From positions 1,663,909 through 1,727,908 of the forward strand of contig NZ_MQWC01000004.1 of assembly GCF_002954405.1 (NCBI RefSeq): a stretch of 64,000 nt of DNA, given 5' to 3'. A program made the position numbers and the translations under genes. The notes beneath the pieces are model-generated. The model saw nothing but the letters and a program-made list of their open reading frames with translations. It did not search any database and was not told the DNA's origin. Numbering within the stretch: the first letter of the stretch is position 1; every line of letters begins with the position of its first letter. Shown here piece after piece: positions 1-9,996 of the stretch. Source of the DNA: Salinibacter sp. 10B (GTDB lineage: Bacteria > Bacteroidota > Rhodothermia > Rhodothermales > Salinibacteraceae).

Positions 1-411
1 CTGCACACCCGCGCTGCCGCCTCCGCCTCCTCCACTGCCCCCGGCACCTCCACCAATGATGACGGGGCCGGAGCCCCCGATCATCACCATGCCCGAGCCC
101 CCGATCATCACCGGGTTGCCCCCGCTGTTGATCATCACCGTCGGCTCTCCGCCCACGATCGTGTCCGGCGGGCCACTGCACGTGCACACGTCGCCCATCC
201 GCGCCGCCGGCATTCCATTGATCATCACCGTCGGAGCGCCCATCGAAATGGGGCCGCCCACGTGCGGGCTCGGGCCCGGGTTGCACATCGGGTACACGTG
301 CATGTCGCCCTGGCGGGCGGCGGGCAGTCCGTTGATGAGAACGGTCGGGTCTCCTACGGCAATCGTGCCGCCGTGGGCCGTCGGGTCGCCTTGTCGTGCG
401 GCTGCGGGCAT
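1..411 (-). CDS. PAAR-domain spike-tip protein (partial, runs off left edge)
   Basis: Reading the minus strand from an ATG at 411 gives an uninterrupted frame of 137 codons to the window edge. The protein begins MPAAARQGDPTAHGG and repeats the PAAR signature (INGLPAARQGD near residue 26, INGMPAARMGD near 66), with His and Cys residues suited to the zinc site of PAAR cones. From about residue 90 it becomes short Gly-rich beta repeats (VMIGGSG, VMIGGSG, VIIGGG), encoded by near-identical DNA, and then a poly-Gly/Ser run. PAAR proteins cap the spike of type VI secretion systems and of extracellular contractile injection systems. The Gly-rich tail may be a linker or may lead into a further domain. 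The stop codon and neighbours lie outside the window, so the system type cannot be decided. Confidence 0.85.
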   Translation of the reverse strand, partial: MPAAARQGDPTAHGGTIAVGDPTVLINGLPAARQGDMHVYPMCNPGPSPHVGGPISMGAPTVMINGMPAARMGDVCTCSGPPDTIVGGEPTVMINSGGNPVMIGGSGMVMIGGSGPVIIGGGAGGSGGGGGGSAGVQ

Positions 412-705
412 AGAAAGAGTTTACGTTGTTGAAGATATGACGCAACAAACCAAAAGAGTTGTATAACTAATATTTAGCTTGGGGTCGGCACGGAGAATTG
501 CAAACAATCCCTCTCGCCCCTTCAGAACAGTCGGTAAAGAGACAGCCATGCGCTGCCGAGAACCCCGAACGAGCACAGGGGTTCACGGAGGATCGCTCCG
601 GTCCTCAGACCCTTTTCACGAACCGCCCCCCGGGAACATCGTTGATACCCTTCCCTGTCTTTCGTAGTGTGTGCTTCTGCGGACATTATGTTCGCAAAGA
701 TTCCT

Positions 706-776
706 TGCCCGGTCGTCTAATGGCAGGACAGCGGCCTTTGGAGCCGTTAGTGGTGGTTCGAATCCACCCCGGGCAG
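706..776 (+). tRNA. tRNA-Gln (anticodon TTG)
   Basis: The sequence folds as a cloverleaf. A 7-bp acceptor stem pairs TGCCCGG with CCGGGCA. The D arm is short, with a 3-bp GTC/GAC stem. The anticodon stem GCGGC/GCCGT closes the loop CTTTGGA, with TTG at positions 34-36. The T arm GGTGG-TTCGAAT-CCACC is perfect. The discriminator is G and the 3' CCA is not encoded. A TATGTTCG box at 687-694 resembles the Bacteroidota -7 element TAnnTTTG and is well placed for the promoter, but I see no matching upstream element. Confidence 0.93.
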
Positions 777-985
777 CCGTTCCGTTCTGTGCGACCGCTC
801 CTGCAACCCCCTGATCATAGAGACTGTGGAGCGATTGAGCAGAATCCACCCCTGGATTCTTTCGTGGATCGGTCAGGGCTCTCCTCCCTCCTCGTCGCGT
901 GTGCCGTCGACTCCCTGTCCGATCCCTTGGAGCCCACGGTCCCAGAATCTTCCCCCGACGGCTCGACTCTTCCCTTCCCTGCCCA

Positions 986-1933
986 ATGCGTACGTCCAGC
1001 AACGACCGGCCCGTCGCCATCTTCGGCGGGCGTTCCAACCCCGCCCTCGCCCAGAAAATCGCCGAATCGTACGGCACGACCCTGGGCGACCTCACCATCC
1101 GAGACTTTGCTGATGGGGAAATCTATGTGCACTACGAAGAGTCCATTCGCGGGGCGGACCTCTTCATTATCCAGAGCACGCACCCAACGGCCGACAACTG
1201 GATGGAGCTCCTGCTCCTTATCGACGCCGCCAAACGGGCCTCCGCCGCCCGGGTCACGGCCGTCATCCCATACTTCGGGTACGCTCGTCAGGAGCGGAAG
1301 GATCAGCCGCGCGTCTCCATCGCGGCGAAGCTGATGGCCAACATGCTCACCTCGGCGGGCATCGACCGCATCTTAACGATGGAGCTGCACGCGTCGCAGA
1401 TCCAGGGCTTCTTCGACGTCCCGGTCGACCACCTGTACGGGTCCACCGTCCTCATCGACCATGTCCGTCAGTTTGACCTGGAAGACTTCGTGGTACTGGC
1501 ACCGGACGTGGGTGGACTCGGCATGGCCCGTTCCTACGCGAAGCGTCTGGACGTCGACCTCGCCCTCATCGATAAGCGGCGGCCCAGTCAAAACGAGGCC
1601 CGCGTCATGAACGTGATTGGGGATGTGGAGGATAAAAACGTGATTATCATCGACGACATCGTGGACACGGCCGGTACGCTCACACGCGCCGCGCAGGCGC
1701 TCAAAGACTATGGTGCCCTTCGCATCATGGCGGCCTGCACCCACGGGCTGCTCTCCGGTCCTGCCTACGATCGGATCGAAGCCTCGCCCATCGAGCGACT
1801 CATCGTCACCGACACCATTCCGCTTAAGCGCCCCTCGGACTGCATCGAGGTGGTCAGCGTGTCGGACCTCTTTGCAAAGGCCATCCGCCATATCTACACC
1901 GACCAGTCCGTCTCTACCCTCTTTACGGACTAG
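986..1933 (+). CDS. prs: Ribose-phosphate pyrophosphokinase
   Basis: Makes PRPP from ribose 5-phosphate and ATP for purine, pyrimidine, His, Trp and NAD synthesis; cytosolic. The product has 315 residues, the usual length for class I PRPP synthases. The N-terminal domain starts at RPVAIFGGRSNPALAQKIA. The metal/ATP region reads ELHASQIQGFFDVPVDHLYG and the PRPP-binding loop is DDIVDTAGT near residues 223-231. The frame stays open upstream to 899, but the ATG at 986 gives the normal family N-terminus and excludes Pro/Arg-rich, non-conserved residues. It lies between tRNA-Gln and rplY, and prs-rplY-pth is a common bacterial gene order. No terminator is seen before rplY, so co-transcription is likely. 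Confidence 0.96.
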   Translation: MRTSSNDRPVAIFGGRSNPALAQKIAESYGTTLGDLTIRDFADGEIYVHYEESIRGADLFIIQSTHPTADNWMELLLLIDAAKRASAARVTAVIPYFGYARQERKDQPRVSIAAKLMANMLTSAGIDRILTMELHASQIQGFFDVPVDHLYGSTVLIDHVRQFDLEDFVVLAPDVGGLGMARSYAKRLDVDLALIDKRRPSQNEARVMNVIGDVEDKNVIIIDDIVDTAGTLTRAAQALKDYGALRIMAACTHGLLSGPAYDRIEASPIERLIVTDTIPLKRPSDCIEVVSVSDLFAKAIRHIYTDQSVSTLFTD

Positions 1934-2091
1934 CCCCGCTCTCCTTCTTGCCGCTCCTCTCCATCCATTTTGCTTGAATCGGGGGCACACCCGGAACTTG
2001 AACAGGGGTCTGCGCTACGATGGGTTCTGCACGCAGGCTCGACCTGTGCGGGATTCGAGGACCGTTGTACTCACTGGACCGACTTGCCGTC

Positions 2092-2817
2092 ATGGACGCC
2101 ACCGTCATTGAAGCTCAGCCGCGCGAGACCGGCTCGAAGGCCGCGCGCGACGTTCGCCAAAACGACAATGTCCCCTGCATCCTCTACGGCTCAGCCGTGG
2201 AGTCCACCCCACTGCAGGTTCCGATCCCGGCCTTGAACAAGCTGATCCACGGGCGATCGGCCCCGGTGGCCGAGGTGCACCTGGATGGCGAGAGCCACAA
2301 CTGCATCTTGAAGGACTTTGACCTGCACCCGATCACGGATCGGCCCCTCCACGCCGACTTTCAGGCGCTGGAGGACGGACGCAAGGTCACCCTTACGGTG
2401 CCCATCCACTTTCAGGGCGTGCCGCTCGGTCAGAAAAACGGCGGCGACACGCAGTTGATTGTCCGCGAACTCACGATTTCGGTCCTCCCGGAAAACATCC
2501 CGGCACAGATCGACATCGACATTGAGGATCTCGCCATTGGCGATTCGATCCACATCTACGACCTTGATGTGGACTACGACATTAAGATGGCCGACCAGCA
2601 GACGCTCGTCACGGTCGTCGCGCCGCACATCGAGACCGCGCCGACGCCGACCGCCGAGGAAGAGGAGGAAGAGGCCGTATCGCTCGAAGATCTCAGCGAG
2701 GAAGAGAAGGCCGAACTCTCCGAGGAGGAGCTTGCCGAGCTCGAAGCGGCTGCCGAGGAAGCCGAGGCCGAAGAAGGCGAAGCCGAAGAAGGCGGCGAAG
2801 CACCGGCCGAGGGATAG
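2092..2817 (+). CDS. rplY: 50S ribosomal protein L25/general stress protein Ctc
   Basis: Binds 5S rRNA in the large subunit. The product of 241 residues is the long Ctc/TL5 type: an L25 domain (about 1-90, beginning [20 protein letters not shown]), a C-terminal beta domain (about 90-180, with [20 protein letters not shown]), and an acidic tail from about 185 made almost only of Glu and Ala. Such tails are common in Bacteroidota and are exaggerated in halophiles. The ATG at 2092 was chosen over an in-frame upstream start because family similarity begins there. It lies 158 nt after prs and is followed by a strong terminator and then pth. Confidence 0.95.
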   Translation: MDATVIEAQPRETGSKAARDVRQNDNVPCILYGSAVESTPLQVPIPALNKLIHGRSAPVAEVHLDGESHNCILKDFDLHPITDRPLHADFQALEDGRKVTLTVPIHFQGVPLGQKNGGDTQLIVRELTISVLPENIPAQIDIDIEDLAIGDSIHIYDLDVDYDIKMADQQTLVTVVAPHIETAPTPTAEEEEEEAVSLEDLSEEEKAELSEEELAELEAAAEEAEAEEGEAEEGGEAPAEG

Positions 2818-2856
2818 TACTTCCCTTTCCTCTCCTGATGACATTTTGAGTCCTGC

Positions 2857-2889
2857 AAGGGCGGCCCTTTTTGGCCGCCCTTCTTTTTT
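2857..2889 (+). terminator. Intrinsic terminator after rplY
   Basis: A perfect 10-bp stem, AAGGGCGGCC pairing with GGCCGCCCTT, encloses loop CTTTTT and is followed by CTTTTTT. It ends 18 nt before the pth ATG, so pth must either depend on read-through or have a promoter overlapping this element. Confidence 0.9.
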
Positions 2890-2906
2890 GTCTACCCTCT
2901 CGCTTT

Positions 2907-3479
2907 ATGCCTCCTTCTCCTTCCTGTCTGGTCGTCGGCCTCGGGAATCCCGGTCCCAAGTACGAAAACACCCGACACAACGTCGGCTTTCGGGTGGTCG
3001 ACGCACTCGCCGACCGGTTGCGCGTGTCTTCGTTCGACCGGTCACACCAAGCCCTCGTGGGCTGGGGTCAGCATAAAAACCGACGGATCGGCCTCGCGAA
3101 GCCGCTCACGTTCATGAACCGGAGCGGACAATCAGTGGCGGCCCTGTGCGAGCACTACGACGTGTCTCCTGCCGACCTCATCGTGGTCGTGGACGACCTC
3201 AACCTTCCCGTCGGCACGATTCGGCTCCGCCCAAAAGGCAGTAGCGGCGGGCACAACGGCCTGGAGAACGTCGCCCACCACCTCGGCACCACGGCGTTTC
3301 CCCGTCTCCGCATCGGCATTGGGGACGACTTCGGAAGCGGAGAACAAAGCGACTACGTCTTGTCGCCGTTTACGCCGAGCCAAGAGCCCCATATCGAGGA
3401 CGCCGTACAAAACGCCGGCGACGCTATTCTTACCTCCGTACGGGCAGACCTCGATACGGCAATGAATCAATTTAACTGA
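2907..3479 (+). CDS. pth: Peptidyl-tRNA hydrolase
   Basis: Releases tRNA from stalled peptidyl-tRNAs by cleaving the ester bond; cytosolic and normally essential. The 190-residue product has the family hallmarks: LVVGLGNPGPKYENTRHNVG at the N-terminus with catalytic His near residue 24, KPLTFMNRSGQSV, the Asp-containing VVVDDLNLPVG, and GGHNGLENV in the middle. The ATG at 2907 places the GLGNPG motif at the normal distance. An in-frame start further upstream would fall inside the terminator hairpin and is rejected. Confidence 0.96.
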   Translation: MPPSPSCLVVGLGNPGPKYENTRHNVGFRVVDALADRLRVSSFDRSHQALVGWGQHKNRRIGLAKPLTFMNRSGQSVAALCEHYDVSPADLIVVVDDLNLPVGTIRLRPKGSSGGHNGLENVAHHLGTTAFPRLRIGIGDDFGSGEQSDYVLSPFTPSQEPHIEDAVQNAGDAILTSVRADLDTAMNQFN

Positions 3480-3842
3480 GCTTTCCTTCGTCCCCTCATC
3501 TGCCTTCGGCCCTCCGGAAGGAATTGTGCGTTGCTCCCTGCAGATTTTCTCTCCCGTCTTTGACTCACTTCCGAGTGGGAGACTAGCGGTTCATTCCCGT
3601 CCGTTTCTGCTCTATCCTTGCACATTCGGCAGTTTTTCACTCTGAATTACGTAGAGGTTCCTGTCAACCGCGCCCCTCGCTCGGTAGGTTACAAGCCGTT
3701 TTGCAACGTAGGGGGAACGTCCCCACACGATACCAACAGGTTGTACCACAGCGGCGCGTCCCCTCTCGGATGGCCCGCAGCCACGCAGTGCGTTCCCCCG
3801 TCCCTTCGAGCATACCTCCAAACGAACAGGAAGACCCTCTCT
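3480..3842. other. Long leader region before hppA, no gene seen
   Basis: 363 bp between pth and hppA. The hppA frame remains open through most of it, but the translated residues are not pyrophosphatase-like and no known RNA motif was recognised. It probably holds the hppA promoter and 5' UTR. Confidence 0.5.
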
Positions 3843-5951
3843 ATGGACACGACGATGCTTATCAAATGGCTCATCCCCGCGAGCGGTGTGCTGGCGCTCC
3901 TGTACGCCTTCACCCGCACGCGGTGGATCAACAAACAGGACGCGGGAACCGACCAGATGGTGGACCTCGCGAGCAACATTGCGGAGGGGGCCCGAACGTT
4001 TCTGAATCGGGAGTACCGCTGGCTCAGCATCTTCGTGGTGGTGGTGGCCGGCCTCCTCATTGTTGCGAATCTCGGGCAGGCCGACTCCTCCTGGTGGATC
4101 GGCGTCTCGTTCGTAGCGGGCGCGTTCTGCTCCGGGCTGGCAGGCTTCATCGGCATGACCGTGGCCACGAAGGCGAATGTGCGCACCACGCAGGCCGCTC
4201 GTACGAGCCTCGGCCCGGCCATGAACGTCGCCTTCTCCGGCGGCCTTGTCATGGGCCTCTCTGTCGTCGGCCTGGGCGTCATCGGCCTCGGTGGTCTCTT
4301 CCTCCTCTACGACAACGCGCTGGCCTGGGAATTGAATAAGGTCATCAATGTCATCACTGGGTTCTCGATGGGCGCCTCCGCCATTGCGCTCTTTGCCCGT
4401 GTAGGCGGCGGCATCTACACAAAGGCCGCCGACGTGGGCGCCGACCTTGCCGGAAAGGTCTACGCCGGCATTCCGGAGGACGACCCCCGCAACCCCGCGA
4501 CGATTGCGGACAACGTGGGCGACAACGTGGGCGACGTGGCCGGCATGGGCGCCGACCTCTTTGAAAGCTTCGTCGGCGCAATCATCGGCACGATGGTCCT
4601 CGGGGCCTCCTTCACCGCGGCCTTCGGCAATGCAGACGGAACGCTCCAGTTGGCCGGCGTACTGCTGCCCCTGGTACTAGCGGGCGTGGGAATCGTCGTC
4701 GCCATCATTGGCTCCTGGTTCGTAACGGTGGATGAAGGCGGCGATCCGCAGACGGCCCTCAACACCGGCGAGTTTGGCGCCGCGGGCGTTATGGCCGTCG
4801 CGTCGTACTTCATCATCACCTGGCTGCTGCCCGCCACCTGGAGCACAGAAGCCATTGCGTTCAGTGCCCGAAGCGAGTATACCGCCATCGGCGTGTTTTG
4901 GGCCGTTCTCATCGGACTGGCCGCCGGCCTGCTGATTGGAATTGTAACCGAATACTACACAGGCACCGAGTACAGCCCGGTCGAAGGCATTGCCGAGCAG
5001 AGCGTGGCCGGCACAGCAACCAACATCATCAGCGGTCTCGGCGTCGGGATGCAGTCGGCGGGTCTGCCGGCCCTCATCATTGCCATCGGCATCGTGGGCG
5101 CCAATTACTTTGCCGGCCTTTACGGCATCGCGATTGCCGCAGTCGGGATGCTCTCGATTACCGGCATGCAGCTTGCCATTGACGCCTACGGCCCGATCTC
5201 GGATAATGCGGGCGGCCTCGCTGAAATGAGCGGACTCCCCTCGGAGGTGCGCGATCGCACCGACAAACTCGACGCCGTTGGCAACACGACCGCGGCCATC
5301 GGCAAGGGCTTTGCCATTGGCTCTGCCGCCCTCACGGCCCTCGCGCTCTTCGCCGCCTACATGCGGCAGGCGGACGTGCAGAGCATTGATGTAGCCGATC
5401 CGCGGATCCTGGCCGGCCTCCTTATCGGAGCCGTGCTGCCATACGTCTTCAGTTCTCTGTCGATTGCGGCGGTGAGCCGAGCGGCGGGTGACATGATTAA
5501 AGAGGTCGGACGCCAACTCGACGAGATTCCGGGCATCATGGAAGGAGAGGGCACGCCCGAATACGTGCGCTGCGTCGACATCTCGACGAAGGCCGCGCTT
5601 CGCGAAATGGCCGCACCGGGCCTGCTCGCGATTCTGGTGCCCGTCATCGTCGGATTCTTCATCGACAAGGGCATGCTCGGAGGACTCCTGGCCGGCGTGA
5701 CCGTCTCCGGCGTCCTGTTCGCCATCTTCCAGAGCAACGCGGGCGGCGCCTGGGACAACGCCAAGAAACGCATCGAGGCCAACTACACGGCCGAGGACGG
5801 CGAAACGCACGGCAAGGGAAGCGAAGCCCACAAGGCGTCTGTCGTGGGCGACACGGTGGGCGACCCGCTGAAAGACACGAGCGGCCCGAGCCTGAACATC
5901 CTCATTAAGCTCATCGCCGTCGTCTCGCTGGTGATTGCCCCGCTGCTCTAA
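3843..5951 (+). CDS. hppA: Membrane-bound ion-pumping pyrophosphatase
   Basis: Couples hydrolysis of pyrophosphate to ion export across the inner membrane. The product has 702 residues with about 16 hydrophobic segments. Signature motifs are [18 protein letters not shown] (about 185-202), [11 protein letters not shown] (about 221-231), [13 protein letters not shown] near 480, and a C-terminal [15 protein letters not shown]. The Ala after NTT, where K-independent enzymes have Lys, points to the potassium-dependent group. Where many sodium-pumping members read GAES, this one reads GASA just before [10 protein letters not shown], so proton pumping is more likely; both are inferences from motif rules. 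The ATG at 3843 fits the first membrane helix. Single-gene unit with its own terminator. Confidence 0.95.
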   Translation: MDTTMLIKWLIPASGVLALLYAFTRTRWINKQDAGTDQMVDLASNIAEGARTFLNREYRWLSIFVVVVAGLLIVANLGQADSSWWIGVSFVAGAFCSGLAGFIGMTVATKANVRTTQAARTSLGPAMNVAFSGGLVMGLSVVGLGVIGLGGLFLLYDNALAWELNKVINVITGFSMGASAIALFARVGGGIYTKAADVGADLAGKVYAGIPEDDPRNPATIADNVGDNVGDVAGMGADLFESFVGAIIGTMVLGASFTAAFGNADGTLQLAGVLLPLVLAGVGIVVAIIGSWFVTVDEGGDPQTALNTGEFGAAGVMAVASYFIITWLLPATWSTEAIAFSARSEYTAIGVFWAVLIGLAAGLLIGIVTEYYTGTEYSPVEGIAEQSVAGTATNIISGLGVGMQSAGLPALIIAIGIVGANYFAGLYGIAIAAVGMLSITGMQLAIDAYGPISDNAGGLAEMSGLPSEVRDRTDKLDAVGNTTAAIGKGFAIGSAALTALALFAAYMRQADVQSIDVADPRILAGLLIGAVLPYVFSSLSIAAVSRAAGDMIKEVGRQLDEIPGIMEGEGTPEYVRCVDISTKAALREMAAPGLLAILVPVIVGFFIDKGMLGGLLAGVTVSGVLFAIFQSNAGGAWDNAKKRIEANYTAEDGETHGKGSEAHKASVVGDTVGDPLKDTSGPSLNILIKLIAVVSLVIAPLL

Positions 5952-6011
5952 CATCGCGACACGTTACTCGTGACGGTGTACGAGCGGGCCCCTTCCTTCT
6001 GAATACAGCGA

Positions 6012-6059
6012 GTGGGATGGACGGCGTGGGGCATGCCCCGACCGTCCGTCCCACTTTTT
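6012..6059 (+). terminator. Intrinsic terminator after hppA
   Basis: A 13-bp stem, GTGGGATGGACGG with CCGTCCGTCCCAC (one G-T pair), is capped by an inner GGGGCATGCCCC palindrome and followed by TTTTTA. Confidence 0.88.
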
Positions 6060-6353
6060 ATTATGGGGTGCGGTTCCGTACATTGTGGATCCGCCCCCTG
6101 GGAACTTGCCGACAGATGTGATCCGTGATTGCCGGAACGGCCCGTCGCTCTGCTGTTGCTAGCGGCCGACGACGGCCCCGCCTGAGCGATCCGACGACTA
6201 GACATGGCCCTCGCTTCGGGGCAGCGACCTTTCCCTTCCCTGAGGGGATTGCTGAACGGCCGTGTCGGGCAAGCCTCCCAGCAGTGGGAGCGCTTTTTCC
6301 ACTGCTCCGACCCTCCACGCACTCTTCTCGACGCTGAACGAGCGGACTGAATT

Positions 6354-8132
6354 ATGGCGCAGGTTGACGTAGAAATGCCCAAGATGGGCGAAAGCATCAC
6401 CGAAGGCATGGTCATCGAGTGGCACAAGAGCCCCGGCGACCGGGTGGAGCAGGACGAAATTCTGCTCGAGATTGGCACCGATAAGGTGGACACCGAGGTC
6501 CCTTCGCCGACGGCTGGTATCCTCACCGAAACGCTGGTGGAGGAAGGCGACACGGTCGAGGTGGGGACGATCATCGCCCGTGTCGAGACGGAAGCGGAAG
6601 AGGCCGAGGTTCAAGAGCCGACCGACACGCCGCCGGTGGAAGAAGAGCCTGAGACGGAATCGGGATCTGCCGAACCCGCCCCGGCGTCCTCCGACGCCGA
6701 TAGCGCCCCCGCCCCCGCAGAGCCCGCGGAAGAGGACATCGAAGTGGTGATGCCCAAAATGGGCGAAAGCATCACGGAAGGCACTGTCATTGCGTGGTAC
6801 AAGGAGATTGGCGACGAGATCGATGTCGACGAAACGCTCCTGGAGATCGGCACCGACAAGGTCGACACTGAGGTCCCTTCGCCCGCCGCGGGGGTACTGA
6901 AGGAGCGACTCGTGGAGGAAGGCGAAACCGTGGAGGTCGGCACCGTGATCGCCATTCTGGCCTCAGAGGCAGAAGCCGACGCGGTGGACCGTCCGGCTCC
7001 CGACACCGGAGACGAAGAGTCCGAGGAGCTCCCCTCTCCCTCTGGCGATGGGGCCGTTCCGGACAGAACGCCCGACCGGCCCGCTGGAGAGGAAATCAAG
7101 CGTCGCGGGGACGATGGCCGCTTTTACTCACCGCTCGTTCGCTCCATTGCAAAAGAGGAAGGACTGCGGATGAGCGAACTGGAGTCCATTGAGGGCTCCG
7201 GACGCGAGGGTCGCGTGACGAAGGAGGATGTTATGGCCTACCTCGAAGAACGCGAAGGACAACCGGCCGAGTCGGGCACGCCTGCCTCCCCGGACACTGC
7301 AGCGCCAGGCACGGCCCCCGAACGTCCGCCGCAGCCAAGCCCCTCCGCCCCGTCCTCCCGCGGCGGCTACACGGTGGAAGAAGGTCCCAGCGAGAACCAA
7401 CTGAAGCAGCAATACGGCGATCGCATCGAGGTGCAGCCCATGGACCGGATGCGGAAGATTACGGCCGAACACATGGTGCGATCAAAGGCCACCTCCGCCC
7501 ACGTCACCTCGTTTGCCGAGGCCGACGTCACGGGCCTCGTTCGCTTCCGCGAACGGAACAAGGACGCCTTCCTGGACCGAGAAGGCGTAAAGCTTACGTA
7601 CACTCCCTTCTTTGTGAAGGCTGCCGTGGAGGCCCTGCGCGAGCATCCGATGCTCAATGCCAGCGTGGAGGGCGACAAGATCGTCATCAAGAAGAACTTT
7701 CACGTCGGCGTGGCCGTGGCCATTGGCAATAAAGGCCTACTGGCTCCCGTCGTGCGCAACGCGGGCGACTACAGCGTGACGGGCCTCGCTCGGAAGGCGG
7801 CCAACATGGCCGACCGCGCTCGCAGCAAGGAGCTCCAACCCGACGAGCTGCAAGGGGGAACGTTTACCGTTACCAACATCGGTTCGCTCGGCTCTCTGAT
7901 GGGAACGCCCATCATCAACCAGCCGCAGGTCGGCATCCTGGCCACAGGTGCCATCCAGAAACGCCCGGTCGTGATGGAGGGCGAGCACGGCGACTCGATT
8001 GCGATTCGTCACATGATGTACCTCTCCCTCAGCTACGATCATAGAATCATTGATGGCGCAATGGGGGCAAGCTTCCTTCAGCGCGTGGTCACCGAGCTGG
8101 AGTCCTTCTCCGGAGACGACCAGTTGTTCTAG
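6354..8132 (+). CDS. Dihydrolipoamide acyltransferase (E2) of a 2-oxoacid dehydrogenase complex
   Basis: Core subunit that passes the acyl group from E1 through lipoyl arms to CoA. The product of 592 residues has two lipoyl domains (about 3-78 and 127-203), each with GTDKVDTEVPSP and lipoylated Lys near 44 and 169. They are joined by acidic Pro/Ala linkers, then a peripheral subunit-binding domain (about 256-295, SPLVRSIAKEEGL) and the catalytic acyltransferase domain (about 360-590) with active-site DHRIIDG (His563, Asp567). The two lipoyl domains are nearly identical, suggesting recent duplication. The MPKMGESITEG start is typical of Bacteroidota branched-chain or 2-oxoglutarate E2; substrate is unresolved because no E1 or E3 gene is adjacent. 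Confidence 0.93.
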   Translation: MAQVDVEMPKMGESITEGMVIEWHKSPGDRVEQDEILLEIGTDKVDTEVPSPTAGILTETLVEEGDTVEVGTIIARVETEAEEAEVQEPTDTPPVEEEPETESGSAEPAPASSDADSAPAPAEPAEEDIEVVMPKMGESITEGTVIAWYKEIGDEIDVDETLLEIGTDKVDTEVPSPAAGVLKERLVEEGETVEVGTVIAILASEAEADAVDRPAPDTGDEESEELPSPSGDGAVPDRTPDRPAGEEIKRRGDDGRFYSPLVRSIAKEEGLRMSELESIEGSGREGRVTKEDVMAYLEEREGQPAESGTPASPDTAAPGTAPERPPQPSPSAPSSRGGYTVEEGPSENQLKQQYGDRIEVQPMDRMRKITAEHMVRSKATSAHVTSFAEADVTGLVRFRERNKDAFLDREGVKLTYTPFFVKAAVEALREHPMLNASVEGDKIVIKKNFHVGVAVAIGNKGLLAPVVRNAGDYSVTGLARKAANMADRARSKELQPDELQGGTFTVTNIGSLGSLMGTPIINQPQVGILATGAIQKRPVVMEGEHGDSIAIRHMMYLSLSYDHRIIDGAMGASFLQRVVTELESFSGDDQLF

Positions 8133-8162
8133 CAACCTCTCCCCATTCCACTGTGGATCGTC

Positions 8163-8200
8163 AGCCCCGCTGTCCCTCCGGACAGCGGGGCTTTTCTTTT
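8163..8200 (+). terminator. Intrinsic terminator after the E2 gene
   Basis: A perfect 13-bp stem, AGCCCCGCTGTCC and GGACAGCGGGGCT, with loop CTCC and tail TTTCTTTT. Confidence 0.92.
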
Positions 8201-8507
8201 CGTTCCACTCCGTCGCCCCCCTTCCCAGCCAGTTGCCGTCTCCAGTGGATCGCCGGTGTCTCGTTACGCCTCCTTCTCGTCTCCGGAAACGGCATGAAAA
8301 CAACCCAATCCGGGTCGGTGACGAGGACGTCGGCGTCGCATTTCCGAGGCCGCATTTCGTGCTGTTGATCCTTCACCCCCAATACGACGATGCACCCGGT
8401 CCGTATCCGTGGTGCTCTGCGATACAGGACCAGCATATTTTGCCGAACAACCCTTAGACTACTCTAAAATGACTGACTTTTTGAGAAACCGAACGACTGT
8501 ATCATCC
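8201..8507. other. Promoter region of the beta-propeller lipoprotein gene, no gene seen
   Basis: 307 bp without a convincing ORF or RNA. An in-frame ATG at 8469 could extend the next gene by 13 residues. Confidence 0.45.
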
Positions 8508-9800
8508 ATGCGACGGACGCTTTTGTTCGCCGCGGGTCTTCTGGCGATTGTCGTTGCTCCGTTAACCGGCTGCGACGCCACCGGCTCGAATGGCGCCGGG
8601 AACGACGGAGACGACGATAAGGACGAGCTTGAGGCGCCAGACGACTTCGACGCCGCGGTGCAGGACGACGGAACGGTGAAGCTGACCTGGGAGGAAACGG
8701 ACGGCGCGGACACCTACAACGTGTACCGCTCGACCGACACGATTGACGCCTCGGACGCCTCTCCTCTAGCACGCGGCGTTTCGGCCCTTGAGTACGACGA
8801 CTCGGACCCCCAAAACGGGACGGCATACGTCTACGCCGTCTCTAGTGTCGCTGGGAACGGCACTGAAAGTATGTTGACCGAAGAGGAACAGATCACGACC
8901 CCACCGGCGGCCCCCAGCGAGGGCCGAAGCGAAGGCTGGACTCGCGTCAAAACCAGCACCGATAATACCATCAACGACGTGGCCGTTACGTCCGAAGGGG
9001 TCTATGCCGTCGCGGATGGAGGGCTTCTTCTCAAGCGAGAACAAGAAACATGGTCGACGATCCTCAGCGATGGGCCGTCCAGCAACGGCAATGACCTCCT
9101 CGCGATTGGCACCACGAGCGACGGCAATCACGTCTGGTTCGTGGGGGCAAGCGGCGCCATTGGCGAGTACGACGTGACGACGGAAAGCCTGGTCGAGGAC
9201 CACTCGGCCCCGAATGACGTCACCAACAATTTTCAGGACGTCGCGGTCACCGGTTCCTCCGGCGAGGCCAACGTCTACATCAGCGGCGGGTCCGGCCAGG
9301 TGCACTTCAGCTCCAACAACGGAGGCACCTGGAACATGCAAACGCCGGGAAGCGGATCGGCGCTTCGTGCAATTGATACGTACGATGCCCGGAAGGCCCA
9401 CGTCGTAGATGCCAACCAGAGCCTCTTCACCTCAACCGACGGCGCAAGCAGTTGGGAGAAGACAGGAATTGCAGATGCCGACGTGAGCCTTTACGGCCTC
9501 GATAGCCACGCGTCGGACGACGTCTGGGTGGCGGCCGGAAGTGGCACGGTGTATCACTGGACCGGCTCTGAGTGGACCCGCACTGGAATTGGAGAACCTG
9601 ATCTCCAGGATCTCGAAGTGGCCGAGAATGACGACGGTGGATTCGCAATTGGTGCGAGCGGATCGGTGTTCGCCTACGACGGATCGTCGTGGACCGCTGA
9701 GACCACGCCCACCTCCGAGAATCTGAACGCGGTCGTGCTCGGCACGTCGTCAACGCCCGCCATTGCCGTGGGCGCAGGCGGGACCGTGATTGAGCGGTAA
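8508..9800 (+). CDS. Lipoprotein with fibronectin III-like and beta-propeller domains
   Basis: 430 residues. The signal peptide ends in the lipobox LTGC (Cys22), so the mature protein is a lipoprotein. A Gly/Asp/Glu-rich stretch leads to a fibronectin type III-like domain (about 44-130; VKLTWEETDGADTYNVYRS is typical). About 140-430 forms repeated short beta units of the YCF48/BNR kind, such as GVYAVADGGLL, VWFVGASGAI and FAIGASGSVFAYDGSSW, consistent with a six- or seven-bladed propeller. No catalytic motif is visible. The family suggests a surface or periplasmic binding protein. ATG 8508 was preferred to 8469 because it gives a compact MRRTLLF signal start. Confidence 0.8.
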   Translation: MRRTLLFAAGLLAIVVAPLTGCDATGSNGAGNDGDDDKDELEAPDDFDAAVQDDGTVKLTWEETDGADTYNVYRSTDTIDASDASPLARGVSALEYDDSDPQNGTAYVYAVSSVAGNGTESMLTEEEQITTPPAAPSEGRSEGWTRVKTSTDNTINDVAVTSEGVYAVADGGLLLKREQETWSTILSDGPSSNGNDLLAIGTTSDGNHVWFVGASGAIGEYDVTTESLVEDHSAPNDVTNNFQDVAVTGSSGEANVYISGGSGQVHFSSNNGGTWNMQTPGSGSALRAIDTYDARKAHVVDANQSLFTSTDGASSWEKTGIADADVSLYGLDSHASDDVWVAAGSGTVYHWTGSEWTRTGIGEPDLQDLEVAENDDGGFAIGASGSVFAYDGSSWTAETTPTSENLNAVVLGTSSTPAIAVGAGGTVIER

Positions 9801-9847
9801 CCCATTGCGTCACATTCGCCACAGAGTCCCGCATTCGGGACCTTCAG

Positions 9848-9881
9848 CGCCAGGATCCACTCCGGATCCTGGCGTTTCTTA
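9848..9881 (+). terminator. Intrinsic terminator after the lipoprotein gene
   Basis: A perfect 11-bp stem, CGCCAGGATCC and GGATCCTGGCG, with loop ACTCC and tail TTTCTTA. Confidence 0.85.
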
Positions 9882-9996
9882 TTGAGGCGTTTTATCTCGG
9901 CGCAGTGCGCTCTGCCGTTCCGGGGCGTCTCGTATGAATCGCGCTCGCGTCGCCCAGCTCATGCCCAATGGCGTCGATGCTTCCCCGAGGTCGCGG

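Noticed and set aside
4677-5954. 425-codon minus-strand ORF opposite hppA
   Set aside because: It is a mirror of the GC-rich pyrophosphatase gene; residues are His/Arg/Gly-rich with no domain.
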